Of a DNA stretch of 64,000 nt, positions 33,500 through 45,597 are shown piece by piece. A program made the position numbers and the translations under genes. Where the stretch lies: contig JAQGEQ010000139.1 in assembly GCA_034620365.1 (NCBI GenBank), forward strand, positions 62,001 through 126,000, in the 5' to 3' direction. The notes under the pieces were generated by a model that made no database searches, was not told where the DNA came from, and worked only from the letters and a program-made list of their open reading frames with translations. This stretch comes from Pegea sp. RAD2-039 (lineage: Eukaryota; Chordata; Thaliacea; Salpida; Salpidae). The first letter of the stretch is position 1. Each line of letters begins with the position of its first letter.

Positions 33500-35825
33500 T
33501 TTAAGAAACCGGGAAATACATATATCCCGAGCTGGGACTTTATGGCATCAACAAAGATCATTTTATCAGTCGATCTTTCCAAATCTTACAGTCGTCAGCG
33601 CCGAAAAACCAACTGGATTTTTGAAGAAGTTTACTCCTGACGGCAAATATTTAATTTGTTTTTGCGCCAACTTGAATTTTGTACAAGTTTATGAATACCA
33701 GGGTAAGACAGAATTTTTTGAAATTACACTAGCTTTGAAATAATTTCAAAATTGTAGGATGCCAAGCGGGCGAGGAGTTACTTTCGGGTGTCAGTGGCAA
33801 CGTACTTCATGAAAGAAATAAATCCACCAGAAAAACTTACATCCTAGCCAAAGAAAAATTATTCTCGAAATTTTTCAAATTCCAACACTATGTCAAAGCA
33901 GTTTCGGAAAACCATTTTTTAAACAAGTTCTTTTTTTCATATAACCTCCTAGAAATATCAACAATTGGTTTTATTGCAGAGATTTTATCATGTTTACTCA
34001 TGATAGTAAATATTTGTTAGTTCTTTCAACTTCTTATCCTATTAATGAAGGAAATGGAATGAATTTATCAGAATTGCTCACTAGTAATGAATCATTAACA
34101 CCAATTCCAAGTGCACCTCTAGAAGACTATTGCTTACACTGTATTGATATAAAAGCTGGGGTTAGGACGTCTTCAGTTGATTTTAAGTAAGTTAAATTGT
34201 ATCTCTGATATATATTATTGATAGAAATAGTTTATTTATTTATCTATGTTTATTTTTTTTTGCTTTCAAACAATTTTTTAGCAATTTTTCGAAATTATTT
34301 TATCATTTTCACCAAGTGCAATTTAGAAGTTAGATTTTTTCTTATTTATTTGCAATTTTTTTTCTAAATATTTATTCAATTGTAAAAACTTATCAATCAA
34401 ATAACACAAATCTCTATCACCACTTAAAACCAAACAATAAAGAATTTTGTTTTAACCTGTAGACGTGATAGAATACTAACCTCAAGAAACCAAGGATTAT
34501 TTCTTTATCGAAACACTTTAGCTGTTTTGTCAATTCAACATCAATGTATTTATATATTCAAGGTTAGCTTATCAATTCAATTTATTTAGCTTTTTTAGTT
34601 CATTGAATAAAAGATTTTTACAAAAAAGTCGCTCCGTCATCTGACTAGATTTATCAAAAAAAAGTTATTTAGTTGCAGAATGGGGTTTTGATAGAATCAC
34701 ATAAAATCGGCAGGTTTTCCTTTTCAACGGATGAAATGAATTATTCAAATATCTTTCCAATGGTTTCACCATCTCAGTATTTCCGTGAAAACGCCTATTG
34801 TGTCCTCAAAAATAAGTTAGTTTTTTTTTAATCTATTCTGATGTATCGCTCTGATGTGTAACTTTTTCAGCTAAATAATGCCACCTAGTGACCGTTTTCT
34901 AACATTTTACAGATTGTTGATTTCGCTCTTCAAAAAAGCATCAGAACGCGGCAAAAAAAGTCTTTCGAAATTTTATCAACATTTTCAGTTTTTAGAAAAC
35001 TTGAAAATGTGGAAACTGCAGATAGTAGATGAACGAACTCTACTTATCAAAGTAAACTGATTTCATTCATAAAAACAATTTCAAATCGACTTTTCAGTAC
35101 GCTAGTCAAAATGTACTCTCAATGAGAGCCCAGGAACCTTCCATCTTACCTTCCTTCTTCCTCTTTTACGACTTTGAGTCAGGAGATGTTCTTTCTGTTT
35201 ACGAAAACACCTCTTCAGAGCTCTTAGAAATCTTTCAATCTAACCCAGGACTTTTTTATCAAGCAGAAGTCTTCCACGGTAATTTGCAAGTCGCAAATTA
35301 CGATATCTATTCATATCGGATATTACGAAGGTGAAATCAAATCATAAATCTTCTTTCTTTCAATGATGCAGCTTCTCAGATTCAAAGAAACCATCATCAA
35401 TGCGAAATATGGTGGCGAAATGGAAGCTAGGAAACGAATTCTTGCTCAATTACCCGTCCAATGCCAAATACTAAGTCCTAACCCCTATTTAGATCTTTCT
35501 TTATTTAGTTATGATGATAAATACATCTCATCTGTCCAAAAAGCGAAATTCTGCGGAGATCATCCAATCAGGTGAACAACGCCACCTAGTGGTGATCTTC
35601 TTATTAATTCATATCTCATTTTTTAGATTTTATTCTCGAAAATCTGGAATTTTACGTTTTGAGATGACTGCTGGGAGTTATATGTCACTTACAAACCCAG
35701 ACACGAACGGCAAACGTTTTGTATCATTTATTTTTCATCCTTTTGAACCATTTGCTATTTCATTTGCCAGAAGTTACGACCACAGCGTTAATATTCATGT
35801 GCGTCATCTAGAAAACTGCTTATAA
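33500..35825 (+). CDS. DET1: DET1 homolog (CRL4 ubiquitin ligase component), 5' end not found
   Basis: DET1 is the substrate-side partner of DDB1 and COP1 in a CUL4 ubiquitin ligase that degrades factors such as c-Jun and ETS proteins. Nine exons join in phase to 525 codons: 33500-33702, 33758-33926, 33980-34186, 34463-34562, 34679-34815, 34913-35051, 35098-35330, 35380-35571, 35627-35825. Diagnostic blocks: [155 protein letters not shown]. Human DET1 is about 550 aa, so roughly 25 N-terminal residues are missing here; the first recognised exon starts at an acceptor (tatattcag) without an ATG, so a short upstream first exon must exist. The acceptor of exon 8 was set to 35378-35379 because the nearer one breaks the frame. 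Confidence 0.95.
34880..34891 (-). promoter_or_regulatory. CTCF-core-like site 3 (DET1 intron 5)
   Basis: Plus strand gccacctagtga, 11 of 12 core positions; about 20 bp upstream of the exon 6 acceptor. Confidence 0.35.
35581..35592 (-). promoter_or_regulatory. CTCF-core-like site 4 (DET1 intron 8)
   Basis: Plus strand gccacctagtgg; its complement matches the core CCASYAGRKGGC at all 12 positions. Nine bases inside the donor of a 55-bp intron. Confidence 0.45.
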
Positions 35826-37643
35826 ACTTCCACAACTGCCAATCAACATCTTATTTTTATCTCTCATTTTTGCGGATTTTCGATGACTCTTAGCAAAAAA
35901 CTGTTTCAATCAAAACCGCAATACCAACAAGAAAAGTGTTTTTCGGCCTATTTGTTTTTGCGCCATTTTTTTATGTTACAAAAATAAAAAAAAATATTTT
36001 TATTTTCAAGTTCAATTTTATAGAGGTTAAAAATAAAAGCAAATTTCTAGCTCAATAATTATAAAAGTTGCAAACAGATAAACGAATAATTAGTTGATTG
36101 AAAGTTAAAAATCATCACAACTGTTGTTAAACTGGTTTTCGTACTAATTTGGTAACATTTCAAATAATTGAAGAAATTGTAGACTAACCTGTTTATTAAG
36201 ATCCATATTTGGCAACGATTTGTAAAAAACTCAGTTTAAACAATAAATTTTCGAAACTTTTTCTTCTATTAAAAAATAATAATGTACAAAAATCCGACCT
36301 CGTCCAGAAACTGATTTTGAAGAATAAACTTTAGGTATGAATAATATTACTGTTTGAAAATTTTTCTGCAGCAAAATGAATTTTGAAACGAAGTGATTTT
36401 ATTTGAAAATATTAATGGTCTACTCTAGTAAGTTGTAGGAGTTTTGAGATAATGGTTATCAAGTTGTTTTTAATATAAAATACATCGACAATATAATCGA
36501 ACTAGTCGATAATCTATATGAATTTATATGCTTGCTTAGAATTAATGTTCAATGGAAAGCGTAGTCCTATGAAAACAAATTAAAATACAACTCTTTAAAT
36601 TATACATTGTTCAAAAAATTTATTTTGGAAGTTAATTGTAAAGCTGCTTCAAGTTCCACAAATAGATTTAATTACAAATCAGTTTGGCAGATTTAGCATG
36701 TTGAATAGCAAAAATTTCCGACAAACGGCTTCAAAAACAACTAACAATTTTTGTATCAGTTGAAAGTCCTCAAATATTTTCTGTTTCTAAACCTTTAAGA
36801 TATGTACGCCTGTCAAGAAATTCAAAATATACTAAAGAAAGCAAAAAACAAAAATCAACTTAGAGCAACTAAGTTTTCCATGGTAATATTTTAACACCAA
36901 GCTTTTATTTATATGGTATATACCACTAATCTTTATAAGTCTTATGAAGTTAAATTTGTTATTTTTCTACAAAAGGAAATAAGAAAAACGGCATTTTGTC
37001 TGCAATCTTTAAAAATTTTAGGATAAACATCAGTTGCAATTTTTCTTTAAATTAGTTTTTATCTTACGTTTGTGTTTACATTGGTGAGGCTAAATGTTTG
37101 TCAAGTATAAAGGTGAGGATTTTTGCTTCATTTAGTTTCAATTTTTTGTAAATGATTGATTTGTATCATTTGTAAATATACCAGTTTAAATGTTCAATCG
37201 GCTTTGTTTATATTTACATCTATGATTTCGTGTTGATTAAGTTTTTATTCAAGCTTCTGATTTTATTGCTCCCAAAATAGTTTGATTAAACTGAAATTTA
37301 ACTAAATTGTAATTTGTTAGACCAATCACTATTTTTTGTAAGAAATTTGTATTCTATTTTTTATTACTGTTTTGTTTGTTAAAGAACCAGTTTATACTTA
37401 AAGTCAGACTATTACTTGTTCTTTTGAAATGTCTAATCAAAATTTGATCTTGGCTGATAGCACTTAAACTTGATAAAATAATTCATTCATAATTATGAGA
37501 TATATTTTCAAGATAAATAATTTCTTTGTGATAATTTTTATCTTTACTTTTTGAAAAATAAAAATTTACATTTTTTATAAACGCTTAAATAATTATTTTA
37601 TTTTTTGATGTCAGATTATTGATATTAATTATATATTTTAACT
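35826..37643. other. intergenic between DET1 and SIRT2
   Basis: About 1.8 kb of AT-rich DNA carrying the DET1 3' flank and SIRT2 promoter. No exon, RNA or repeat recognised. An acceptor-like ttttgatgtcag ends at 37614, 29 nt before the SIRT2 start. Confidence 0.55.
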
Positions 37644-40600
37644 ATGTCACACACTGTTGAAGAAAACTCAGATGAAAGTGGAGAAAGTAGTGAAGATAGT
37701 GAGTTCTGGTATTGTTTATTCAACATTTTAATTATTTTGTTAACTTTATAATTTAATTTTATATAAAATAAAGTTTTTAACAAATTCTTCAGCAGAAATT
37801 TACAAAATTTGAATAAAATACATTTCATTATACCATAAAAGAGCTCATAAAATTCTAAAACCGAATTTCGATACTGGTATGTTTTTCAGTGAATTATGTG
37901 AATAAATTATTTGTTGCTTTGGGAATAGTTCCTAAAGAAGTTCCAAATAAGTTACTAACAGATTTATCAATAAATGGAATTAAAGATTATATTCAATCTG
38001 AAGAATGTAAGTTGATCAGCGAAAATTTCTTGAAAAAATTGTATATTGTTGTCCAAAATATTTATGGGTAATATTGTTTTATTTTAGGTAAAAATATAAT
38101 TGTAATGTGTGGAGCTGGCATATCAACTTGTAAGTAAATTTTCTCTGATTATTATTGCTAATTAAAAGTTGTTAAATTAAAAAGAAATAATTGTATTTAT
38201 TTTGTTCAACGTATGGCTCTGTAGATGACAGATTATACAACTCTTATAGAAAAAACCAATATGAGCAGAAAGATAATGAAAAGGTCTTCAGTACCATAGC
38301 TTAGCATAAATTAATATAGAAAAAATAGGGTACTGCAGAAGCAGATATAAATTATGAATCAAAAATACAAACTAATAAGTGAAGAAAATGGATCTATTTT
38401 TTAAAGTCTTTTTTGGACAAGATTTTTATATAACTGATATATTTTGATGTAGTAATGTAGTTGGAAAGATGGTTTTGAACTGTGGTTACCCTATTAAAAA
38501 AGCTATAAGTCTACGAAGTGCTATTAAAATTTGTTGAGTTTTTTAATTTTGATTGACAAACTTTTGATGAAAGATTGTGATCTTTAAAATAATCATTAAA
38601 GTGGATGACAGTTGTCTATATTAGAGCTATAGATCAGTAGACTCTAAAGAAGATTGAAGAGCAACTGATGTAATACTAAAGAGTTTGGTTGTGTTGTTGG
38701 CAAAGAGCATATAGTTTACAGAACTACTTAGTGGTAGAAACAGTTTGTTGTTTGTCATTGATAAAAATATTTAAAAGCAGAGAGCCGATCTGCTGCCTCG
38801 GGGAACACCACTGAAGATACCAAGAAAATTTGAAACAGAGTTATTGATAATAATTTGTTGCTGTCTATCTTTAAGAAAAAATTCAGTCCAAGAGATAGAA
38901 GTGGGTTGGATATACAAATGCCTCAGAGATTTCACTAAGATAGGATGTAAAACTGAATTCCGTTTGTCTGTATAGATGATATCGGTTGTTAGATTATTTG
39001 CTGGTGGATATTTAGTGATAGTTGTTTCAAAATCCTTCTAAAATGTCCCAACGTGTTTAGGTTTAAATATTTCTAGTTGTCACTGACTTTCTTTGAATAG
39101 ATATTGAATTTTATTAACTTGCATTCACTTCAATCTCTTGTAGTTAAAGTCTACAATTTTTCAATAAAACTATATTTATTTTTTTAGTAGATTGACTTTA
39201 AATTGATAAAACCATTTTTCCTTAGTTTACCCATCAAATGAATATCAAAGTTTTCAACTTTTAACTAACAAACATATTATTGGCTTTCAGCAAATTTAAT
39301 TTTTTACTATTGTTAACAGAATCAACAGACAACAACCTAAAAAGTAATTTGTAGTAAATATTTTCAGTATAAAAAATACTTTGTTTTTTTACAATCAAAA
39401 AATTGCACAAAAATTTGGTTTTCAATCAACTTCTTTACTAATTCAATCATTAAAATGTCAAATTATTCAATCTTTATAAAATCTTTTTCTATTTACTGAT
39501 TGATATAATCTCAAAACCATCACTGATTTCATATTTTATACTAAATTAAATCTTTCAAACTTGATTATCTTCCCAGAAAGGTAAACAGACTTATTCTTGT
39601 ACAGCTGCGGGAATTCCAGATTTTCGTTCGCCTAATACTGGGCTCTATGATAATCTAGGAAAATTTGATCTCCCAAACCCACAAGCAATATTCCATATCG
39701 GTTATTTTAAGGTTAGGTGTTTTAGAACTCACGAAAACTAAAGATATTTTTTCGACATTTGTAGAAGTTTTGTTTTAGTTAGTTTGTAGTAAGATTATCT
39801 GAAAATAATTTTTAATTTTTTTAATATTTTGCAGTATAATCCAAAACCTTTTTTCACACTTGCTAAAGAGATTTATCCTGGACAATTTAAGGTATGTTTA
39901 AGATTTTGAGTAAAATATTTCGACAATTTAAAATATTTTCAAATAAATTAAAATCTTGAAATATTTTTGTTTAAATCATGCAGCTAATAATTTATAAAAA
40001 TGCAGAATTATTTGTGTGATTATAAAATGATGTTTGTCAATTTTCTGCAGCCTACTCCAACTCATTACTTCATAAAACTTTTAGAAGAAAAAGATTTGCT
40101 AAAACGACTTTATACTCAGGTGAGTCATAATTAAAATCGAACAAGTAACACTTTGACTTGAAAAAGTTCAACAAAAGTTTTCTTATTTCAATAAGTCAAG
40201 TTTCCCTACCAACAAAATCAAGCCACAAAAAATGTTTCTTAGACATGATAATTATCTTCTTCTCATAGTTTTCAGCCACCTACCTACTTTATTTGTTGCT
40301 CCTTATAATGAAATTAGTTCCTTTTGTGTCACAAAACTTAGAAATAATTTTAAGAGATTAGTTTGAAGTATTTTCTAACCAACAGAACATTGATACTTTG
40401 GAACATATAGCTGAAATATCTGCTGATAAAATAGTTGAAGCTCATGGCACTTTCAAAACTTCTCATTGCCTTCGATGTAAGAAAGAATATTCGCAAAATT
40501 GGATGAAAGGTTTCTACATCGATCTCACTTCCGGTTTCATCCTCAAATCTTATTTCCAGATAGAATCTTTGCTGACGAAATCCCTCACTGCAATAAATGT

Positions 40601-41243
40601 GAAGACTCACTAGTGAAACCGGGTACAAAGCTCCACCTAGTGGCAGCTTAATAACTTCTACTAAACTGACTTTTTGTAGATATTGTTTTTTTCGGTGAGC
40701 AACTTCCAGATCGCTTCCATAATTTAAAAGATGAAGATTTTGAAGATTGCGATCTTCTTATTATAATGGGGACCTCATTGTTAGTGAATCCATTTGCTAA
40801 CCTTGGAGCCAGGTGAGACTCGATGAGATCTTGAATGAGATGTAATAAATGAGATTGATCTTTAGTGTGAGTAAAGAGACTCCTCGCTTGCTGATAAACC
40901 GCGAAAAATGTGGAGAAAACCTGGAAAATTACCAACACTCGTTTGGTGGTTTAGATTTTGATTCTGAAAATGCTTACAGGTAATTTGGACTCATAAATTT
41001 GTATGATCGATTTTCTCAGTTGAAATATTACCAACTTAATCACCTAAAATAGAAGCTGAAAGAAAAATTGCAAATATTTTCAGAGATGTCGCCTTGTTGG
41101 GTGATTGTGACGCTCAGTGCAGAAGACTCGCGAGTCTCTTAGGATGGGAAGAAGAGTTGGAAGATCTGATTAAAACTAAACATCTTGAAATTGATTCTAA
41201 GCAATCCCTGAACTCAGACACAGAAAGTTCTGAGCATTCATGA
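37644..41243 (+). CDS. SIRT2: NAD-dependent deacetylase sirtuin 2
   Basis: A class I sirtuin of the SIRT2 type, removing acetyl groups from alpha-tubulin, histone H4K16 and other substrates using NAD+. Eleven exons join in phase to 346 aa: 37644-37698, 37890-38006, 38088-38129, 39605-39711, 39835-39891, 40051-40119, 40386-40509, 40560-40622, 40680-40812, 40866-40979, 41084-41243. Motifs: acidic N terminus ([13 protein letters not shown]); [20 protein letters not shown] (NAD-binding GAG-S and the AGIPDFRSP loop); YTQNIDTLE; catalytic His in VEAHGTF; four zinc cysteines in CLRCKKEY and [41 protein letters not shown]. The N terminus after the acidic stretch ([28 protein letters not shown]) matches SIRT2 rather than SIRT1 or SIRT3. 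Intron 3 is 1.5 kb and holds an antisense LINE relic. Confidence 0.95.
38262..38960 (-). mobile_element. decayed LINE fragment in SIRT2 intron 3
   Basis: On the minus strand, 38770-38830 reads an RT signature close to [10 protein letters not shown] followed by a NIFIND-like block, then FANNTTKLF (degenerate FADDTKLF catalytic box), ESTDL and, nearer 38480, [15 protein letters not shown], equivalent to the VS-WN-LP C-terminal motif. Stops and an internal deletion show it is dead. It belongs to the same broad family as the relics at 30.1-31.8 and 41.7-42.1 kb. Confidence 0.65.
40632..40643 (-). promoter_or_regulatory. CTCF-core-like site 5 (SIRT2 intron 8)
   Basis: Plus strand tccacctagtgg, 11 of 12 core positions, in a 57-bp intron close to its donor. 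Confidence 0.35.
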
Positions 41244-41649
41244 TCATCTTTTCACACTTTTTTTACTTCCTCTGTATTAGTGACGTGATTAACAATCATT
41301 TTTGTCGTTTCATGAAAATTTAGTGTTAGAGTATTTCAAATCAATTTTTAAAATTTACCAAGTAAATAAGATTGTTTATAACATCATGAAAGTTAACAAC
41401 TCAATTTATTATAATTAATAAATTAGATTAGTTTAAATAGAAGAAAATTTGATTGAGTTGTCAATGAGGAAGTGTTTTAACTGACTTTTTACAAATGTTT
41501 TCATTCATTGAAAGTAGTTACCGCCTTAGTAAGTCTGAAAAATACTTCTAGAGATAAAACTGAGAAATTTGAGAACTGCTGCTAGTATGATCATTTTAAC
41601 GCTAAGTACATTAAATTCAATATGTTACAAATTCAACAGCTCTTAGCCA

Positions 41650-42130
41650 AAAGAGAATAGAAAAGTTTTAAGTATCATAATTAAAATAGGTACATAGTAG
41701 AAGCATAAGTAAAACATAAATTATGAATCAAAGATATAATATAACAAAATAGAAGAAGAAAGTGAAGAAACTGGTAATGTTACATATCACTTGTTAGTGA
41801 TATTACTTAAATCATATCTTTTATCATCTATTTAAAAGATGTGATAGGGTTAATGTTGTAATAGAATAGGGAAAGGAATTCCAGACTTTGGTTACTTAAT
41901 TAAAAACGCTGCAACTCTACTGGTTGAAAAGCCTCTGAGAACGTAAGAGAAATTACAATCTTTATTAATCTATGAAGCTAGGATGGCAAAAACCATTCAT
42001 AATTTTAAATAGAAGTAAATGGTCAGCAAAATGTCGTCGATATTGCAAGGATTTACATTGAGCTTATAAAGATAAGAAAAGAGTACGCCAAAGCTTTCCC
42101 TGTGAACGATCTTTAAACAGATTCAAGCTT
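41650..42130 (-). mobile_element. LINE 3' end relic next to the tRNA gene
   Basis: Minus-strand translation of 41840-42125 gives SLNRFKDRSQGKLWRTLF, LQYRRHFADHLLLFKIMNG and VTKVWNSFPYSITTLTLSHL, the usual C-terminal LINE blocks (L-YRR-R-DL---YKI-NG; V--WN-LP-----A-SL--FK). The 41650-41780 part (aattatgaatcaaa) matches the 3' flank of the relic in SIRT2 intron 3 near 38350, so they are the same family. Confidence 0.7.
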
Positions 42131-42235
42131 TGTAGTACTATTTACGTTTTGACAACTAAATATTTCGTAACCTTTAATCCAAATTTTATGTATAATATTA
42201 CATATTGACGTATACATATTGACTTAGAGAATCAG

Positions 42236-42241
42236 AAAAAA
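42236..42241 (-). terminator. RNA polymerase III terminator of the tRNA
   Basis: A run of six T on the minus strand, four bases after the tRNA discriminator base, the normal Pol III stop signal. Confidence 0.75.
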
Positions 42242-42245
42242 GAAA

Positions 42246-42333
42246 TGCCCCAGGTGAGGCTCGAACTCACAACCTCCGCATAACCCATACTGTCTTATAA
42301 GTACGGCGCGCTAACCGATTGCGCCACTGGGGC
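42246..42333 (-). tRNA. tRNA-Ile(UAU) with a 14-nt intron
   Basis: The 88-nt gene folds as a canonical tRNA. The acceptor arms GCCCCAG and CTGGGGC pair fully with discriminator A; the D-arm holds the A box (TGGCGCAATCGG); the T-arm GTGAG-TTCGAGC-CTCAC holds the B box. The anticodon stem CCGTA pairs with TGCGG, one pair being T-G. The loop CTTATAA gives anticodon UAU. Fourteen bases (about GACAGTATGGGTTA) interrupt the loop one base 3' of the anticodon, the position of all nuclear tRNA introns. The exact intron edges can shift by one base because A flanks both sides. Nuclear tRNA-Ile(UAU) genes in vertebrates also carry an intron here. It reads AUA codons. Confidence 0.95.
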
Positions 42334-43017
42334 TGACAACAGAGCAGCAAAATAGTATAAATTTTCCAAAATTAATTCTACCACATCACGCTCGTAAATA
42401 ATAATAAGAATAAGCGATTAAATAAATTAAAATAATTTTTTTATTCGGGCAAAAATGTTTACTTATTTTAAAAATATGAATTATAGATTATAAATTTTAA
42501 GTTTATTGTTTATATTATAAAGTGTTCAGTAAGTATAGCAATAAGCAAGCCAAATAATACAAAGTCAGTAACATTAAGCTAACTATTCTGTAAATTTAAA
42601 ATAAAACTGTTTATTAATAAAACTTTAAACTGATTTTCTTTTTCAGATTTACAGATAGACTGTTTAAACAACACTTGGTTGAATTTTTTTTAGAAAGTTT
42701 TACAAACCGATTTTTAATTTTGCTTTGTTTGTTTATGTCTTTATGAATTCATTATTTTTATTAACTCCAAATACTTATTTTGATTAATCAATAGTCATTA
42801 CTGGCAGTACTTTGATACTGCCGAAGTTAAAAAAAAATGGAAGCTTAAGTGAACATTAATAAGAAACACCAAAAAGAAGAATAGATAGGTTGGTTACTGT
42901 GATACTAAGACCCTCTAGTAAACACAATAGAGACTAATTATTATGAGGTGTGATGGAGGACGTGTGATGAGGTTGCTGGGTGACAAATAAAATTTTAATT
43001 AATCACTTATTCTGAGT

Positions 43018-43250
43018 GTATAACCGCCTTGACGAAATCTTATCTGTGAGCGCAGATTCAATGTTTGGAAAAATAGCTCTACTAAGTACAGTGACATTGG
43101 GAATGAAAAAGGAGTTTTGAAGGCAGCGTTGATGGAAACAGTCTAGAAAAAACAAATGACTATCGTAAGGAAGTGCGAAACAAGAATGAGTCGTTCGCAG
43201 TTGATGCTAATATGAAGATGATGGTATTGGCTACATGGAGCAGGTTAGTG
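43018..43250 (-). mobile_element. possible LINE C-terminal relic
   Basis: The minus strand reads ASTANDSFLFRTS followed after stops by FPSTLPSKLLF, resembling the SFF-RTI-WN-LP block near the end of many LINE ORF2 proteins. Weak evidence; heavily mutated. Confidence 0.3.
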
Positions 43251-43442
43251 GAGAGCTTCCATCTTTTTTAAGCTCACTTCAAGTCAGAAGAGTCTTCTTT
43301 ACAAAAACCTCTGCTTACAAAAATTAGGCGCCTCATTGTAAAAAATGTAAAAAATAGAGATGCTAGATTCGAATTGTAATAAAAACAGAGTAAAATCCTT
43401 ACTTAGCAAAGAATACAGTAAGAATATATATGCTTAACATTG

Positions 43443-43800
43443 TAGGCAAAGCATTTGCTCTTTTGTTTCTTCCTCGCATTCAAATATTGGTTGAAAGAAT
43501 ATATCCCAAGTCACAATATGGTCTCAGATAAAGACACTCTACAATAGAAATAAGTTTTTCTATGTGTCCACTACAGAAACATGCGTAAAACATTCATTAA
43601 CCTGACCTCGTCAGTCGGAAAGGTCTCTTCTGGATGCAGTTGAAGATTGGTGGTCCACCAAGCTTCTTTAACATAGTGAAATCATTCTACACTAAGGCAA
43701 CATCCTAGTATAATGAATGCTTTGAACCATTTACTATCAAAAATCGAGTGAATCATGAACGTGTCCTTGCCATAATGTCTCCATTATAGCCGTACTCAGC
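43443..43800 (+). mobile_element. decayed LINE reverse transcriptase fragment
   Basis: Plus-strand translation gives FLPRIQILVERIYPKSQYGL, then after stops SRKGLFWMQLKIGGPPSFFN and IVKSFYTKATS, then EPFTIKNRVNHERVLAIMSP. This follows the order of the RT domain in RTE-like elements (E-Q-GFR; F-TVSREGLW-IL-K-GCP-KF--I---FH; F-I-NGVKQGCVLAPTLF). The catalytic ADD box is not seen. Dead element. Confidence 0.7.
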
Positions 43801-43877
43801 CAAAGCAGGCCACTCTTACCGTTATGTCGATTTATCTTTTTCGCAGAAATTAGAGAACTCGATTGCCAGTCGCCACC

Positions 43878-44245
43878 CCGGTAACCTAGGTTGATAGGCT
43901 TATGCAAATACAGCGATTAAAGGTTAATAAAAGAGTGCTTCACAAACGATTATTACAAACAAAGAAATCTAAAAGATGGAAAATATTTCATGGTAGTAAA
44001 GATTTGTTTAGTGTACGAAGCATGGTTTGGCGAGTGATATCAAACAGTGAAAGTAAGCAAAAAGTAAGAAAAGAAGTAATGAAAAGTTCAGGGTTCAATT
44101 AAACATCAAAAATTTACGTAGTATGTGCGGTGTTCCCAAGAGCAATATCTTTTAAATTTCAGCGCCTTGAATTGTTATTATTATTAGCTGTATGATATCA
44201 AGAATTATATATATTTTTAGAATTAAATATGAAAATTGAAAATCA
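43878..44245 (+). repeat. dispersed repeat R1, copy 2
   Basis: Second copy of the repeat at 29678-29945, with a small insertion after the octamer region. Also contains ATGCAAAT, at 43902-43909. It directly follows an RT relic here but not at copy 1, so it may be an independent SINE-like element. Confidence 0.75.
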
Positions 44246-45597
44246 AAACAGTGTTTTTAAGTTTTAATTAAAATGTTTTGAAACACTCACCAAAAGACCT
44301 CTAAGCACTCTTTCACGTTTTATTGAAATTTTCCACATTTAAATTATTTAATGATTTTAAAAAATTTGATCTTATTCACATCTTTTTACTTTCTTTTACT
44401 CAAAAATTTCTATAGACTTTCATAAAAATTAATAAACTAAAACATGATAATATATTTTTATTTAAACTCAATTTATAAAACGACCTGTAACTTGTTGATA
44501 CAATTAAATAATACTTCAATGTCATCTTTCAGATAAACAGCTATCTTCAGTGATTTTAAGAAAGCGGCTTTATATTTTAACTTTCTTTAGTTAAGTTCAT
44601 CTTGTAGTCTTCAGCATTACAATATTCTTTTATCATCATGGTGTATTTTCTAGGTTTATTTATTTTTAAACTAACATATGACTTTGTGTTTTTGTAAATT
44701 TTAATTCTGTGATTTGTAGGTTTTTTTAATAAGTATGGTTAAATGAATTTAATTTTAATTAGTTTAATTTGCTTTTAGCTAAGTTATCATCATTTTTATT
44801 TATATACTTATTATTTATAAGTTATATACTTTTTATTTTTGTTTTACTTTCAAAGCACTTTTAATTGGAAAGTTTCTTATTTTTTTATTCGTTTATTTTA
44901 CTTAAAAGAGTTTTTATTTTAAAAGAATTTAAATTTTATTTTCTTTGAAAGTGTAAATTTAAGAATTTCAGTTAAAAATTTAGTACTGTTATGTAATTTT
45001 GTATTATTATTTTTATGATTCAAGTCAAAGTTATTATAACATTGGTACTTAATGTAAAGTTTATTTTTGTTTTTCATTTTATTTGTTGGGAATATAGTAA
45101 TTTTATCAGTATTTGATTATAGCTACTAAAATTAAAAAAACGTTATGTTATTTTTAAGAATTTAACTACACATTTAAAATTAATTATCTTCTAAATCTTA
45201 TATAAATCACGACAAATTAGTTTTTTATAATATTTATATTTTGTTGTAATTACAAAAACATATCAATAATAAGATTATTTTAATTATTAAAAAGAGTATC
45301 ATAGACTTATGTTTTTATGGTTTTTCTAATTTATATATAACTAATTTATCTTGTTGGTTAATTCTTTAACTATTATCAACTTTCCTAATCTTTTTTTTAT
45401 AAAAATGTAATTTGGTAACCCAGATAAAACTTATACATATTTAATTTTAAATTTATTTTAAGTTGTAAAGATTTCACATTCAATTCTTGTTACATAGTAT
45501 AGTTTATAATATTTGTAGTTTTTCATTAAAACTCATGATTTCATCATAAATTATTACAGAACTAAGTTTTTCACTAAATCAAAACTAAGTGATACTC

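Larger units (their letters stand above)
41244..42245. other. intergenic, SIRT2 to tRNA, mainly a LINE tail
   Basis: SIRT2 3' flank for about 400 bp, AT-rich, followed by the LINE tail listed at 41650-42130 and about 100 bp of AT-rich DNA before the tRNA gene. Confidence 0.55.
42334..45597. other. intergenic, tRNA to TIMM17, repeat-rich first half
   Basis: The first 1.9 kb contains several LINE relics and a copy of repeat R1 (listed separately). From 44.25 to 45.6 kb the sequence is AT-rich and featureless except for an attattacag acceptor-like site ending at 45560, 37 nt before the TIMM17 start. Confidence 0.5.

Noticed and set aside
35372-35379. Acceptor at 35370-35371 for DET1 exon 8
   Set aside because: It gives the wrong frame; the next AG (35378-35379) yields [13 protein letters not shown] as expected.
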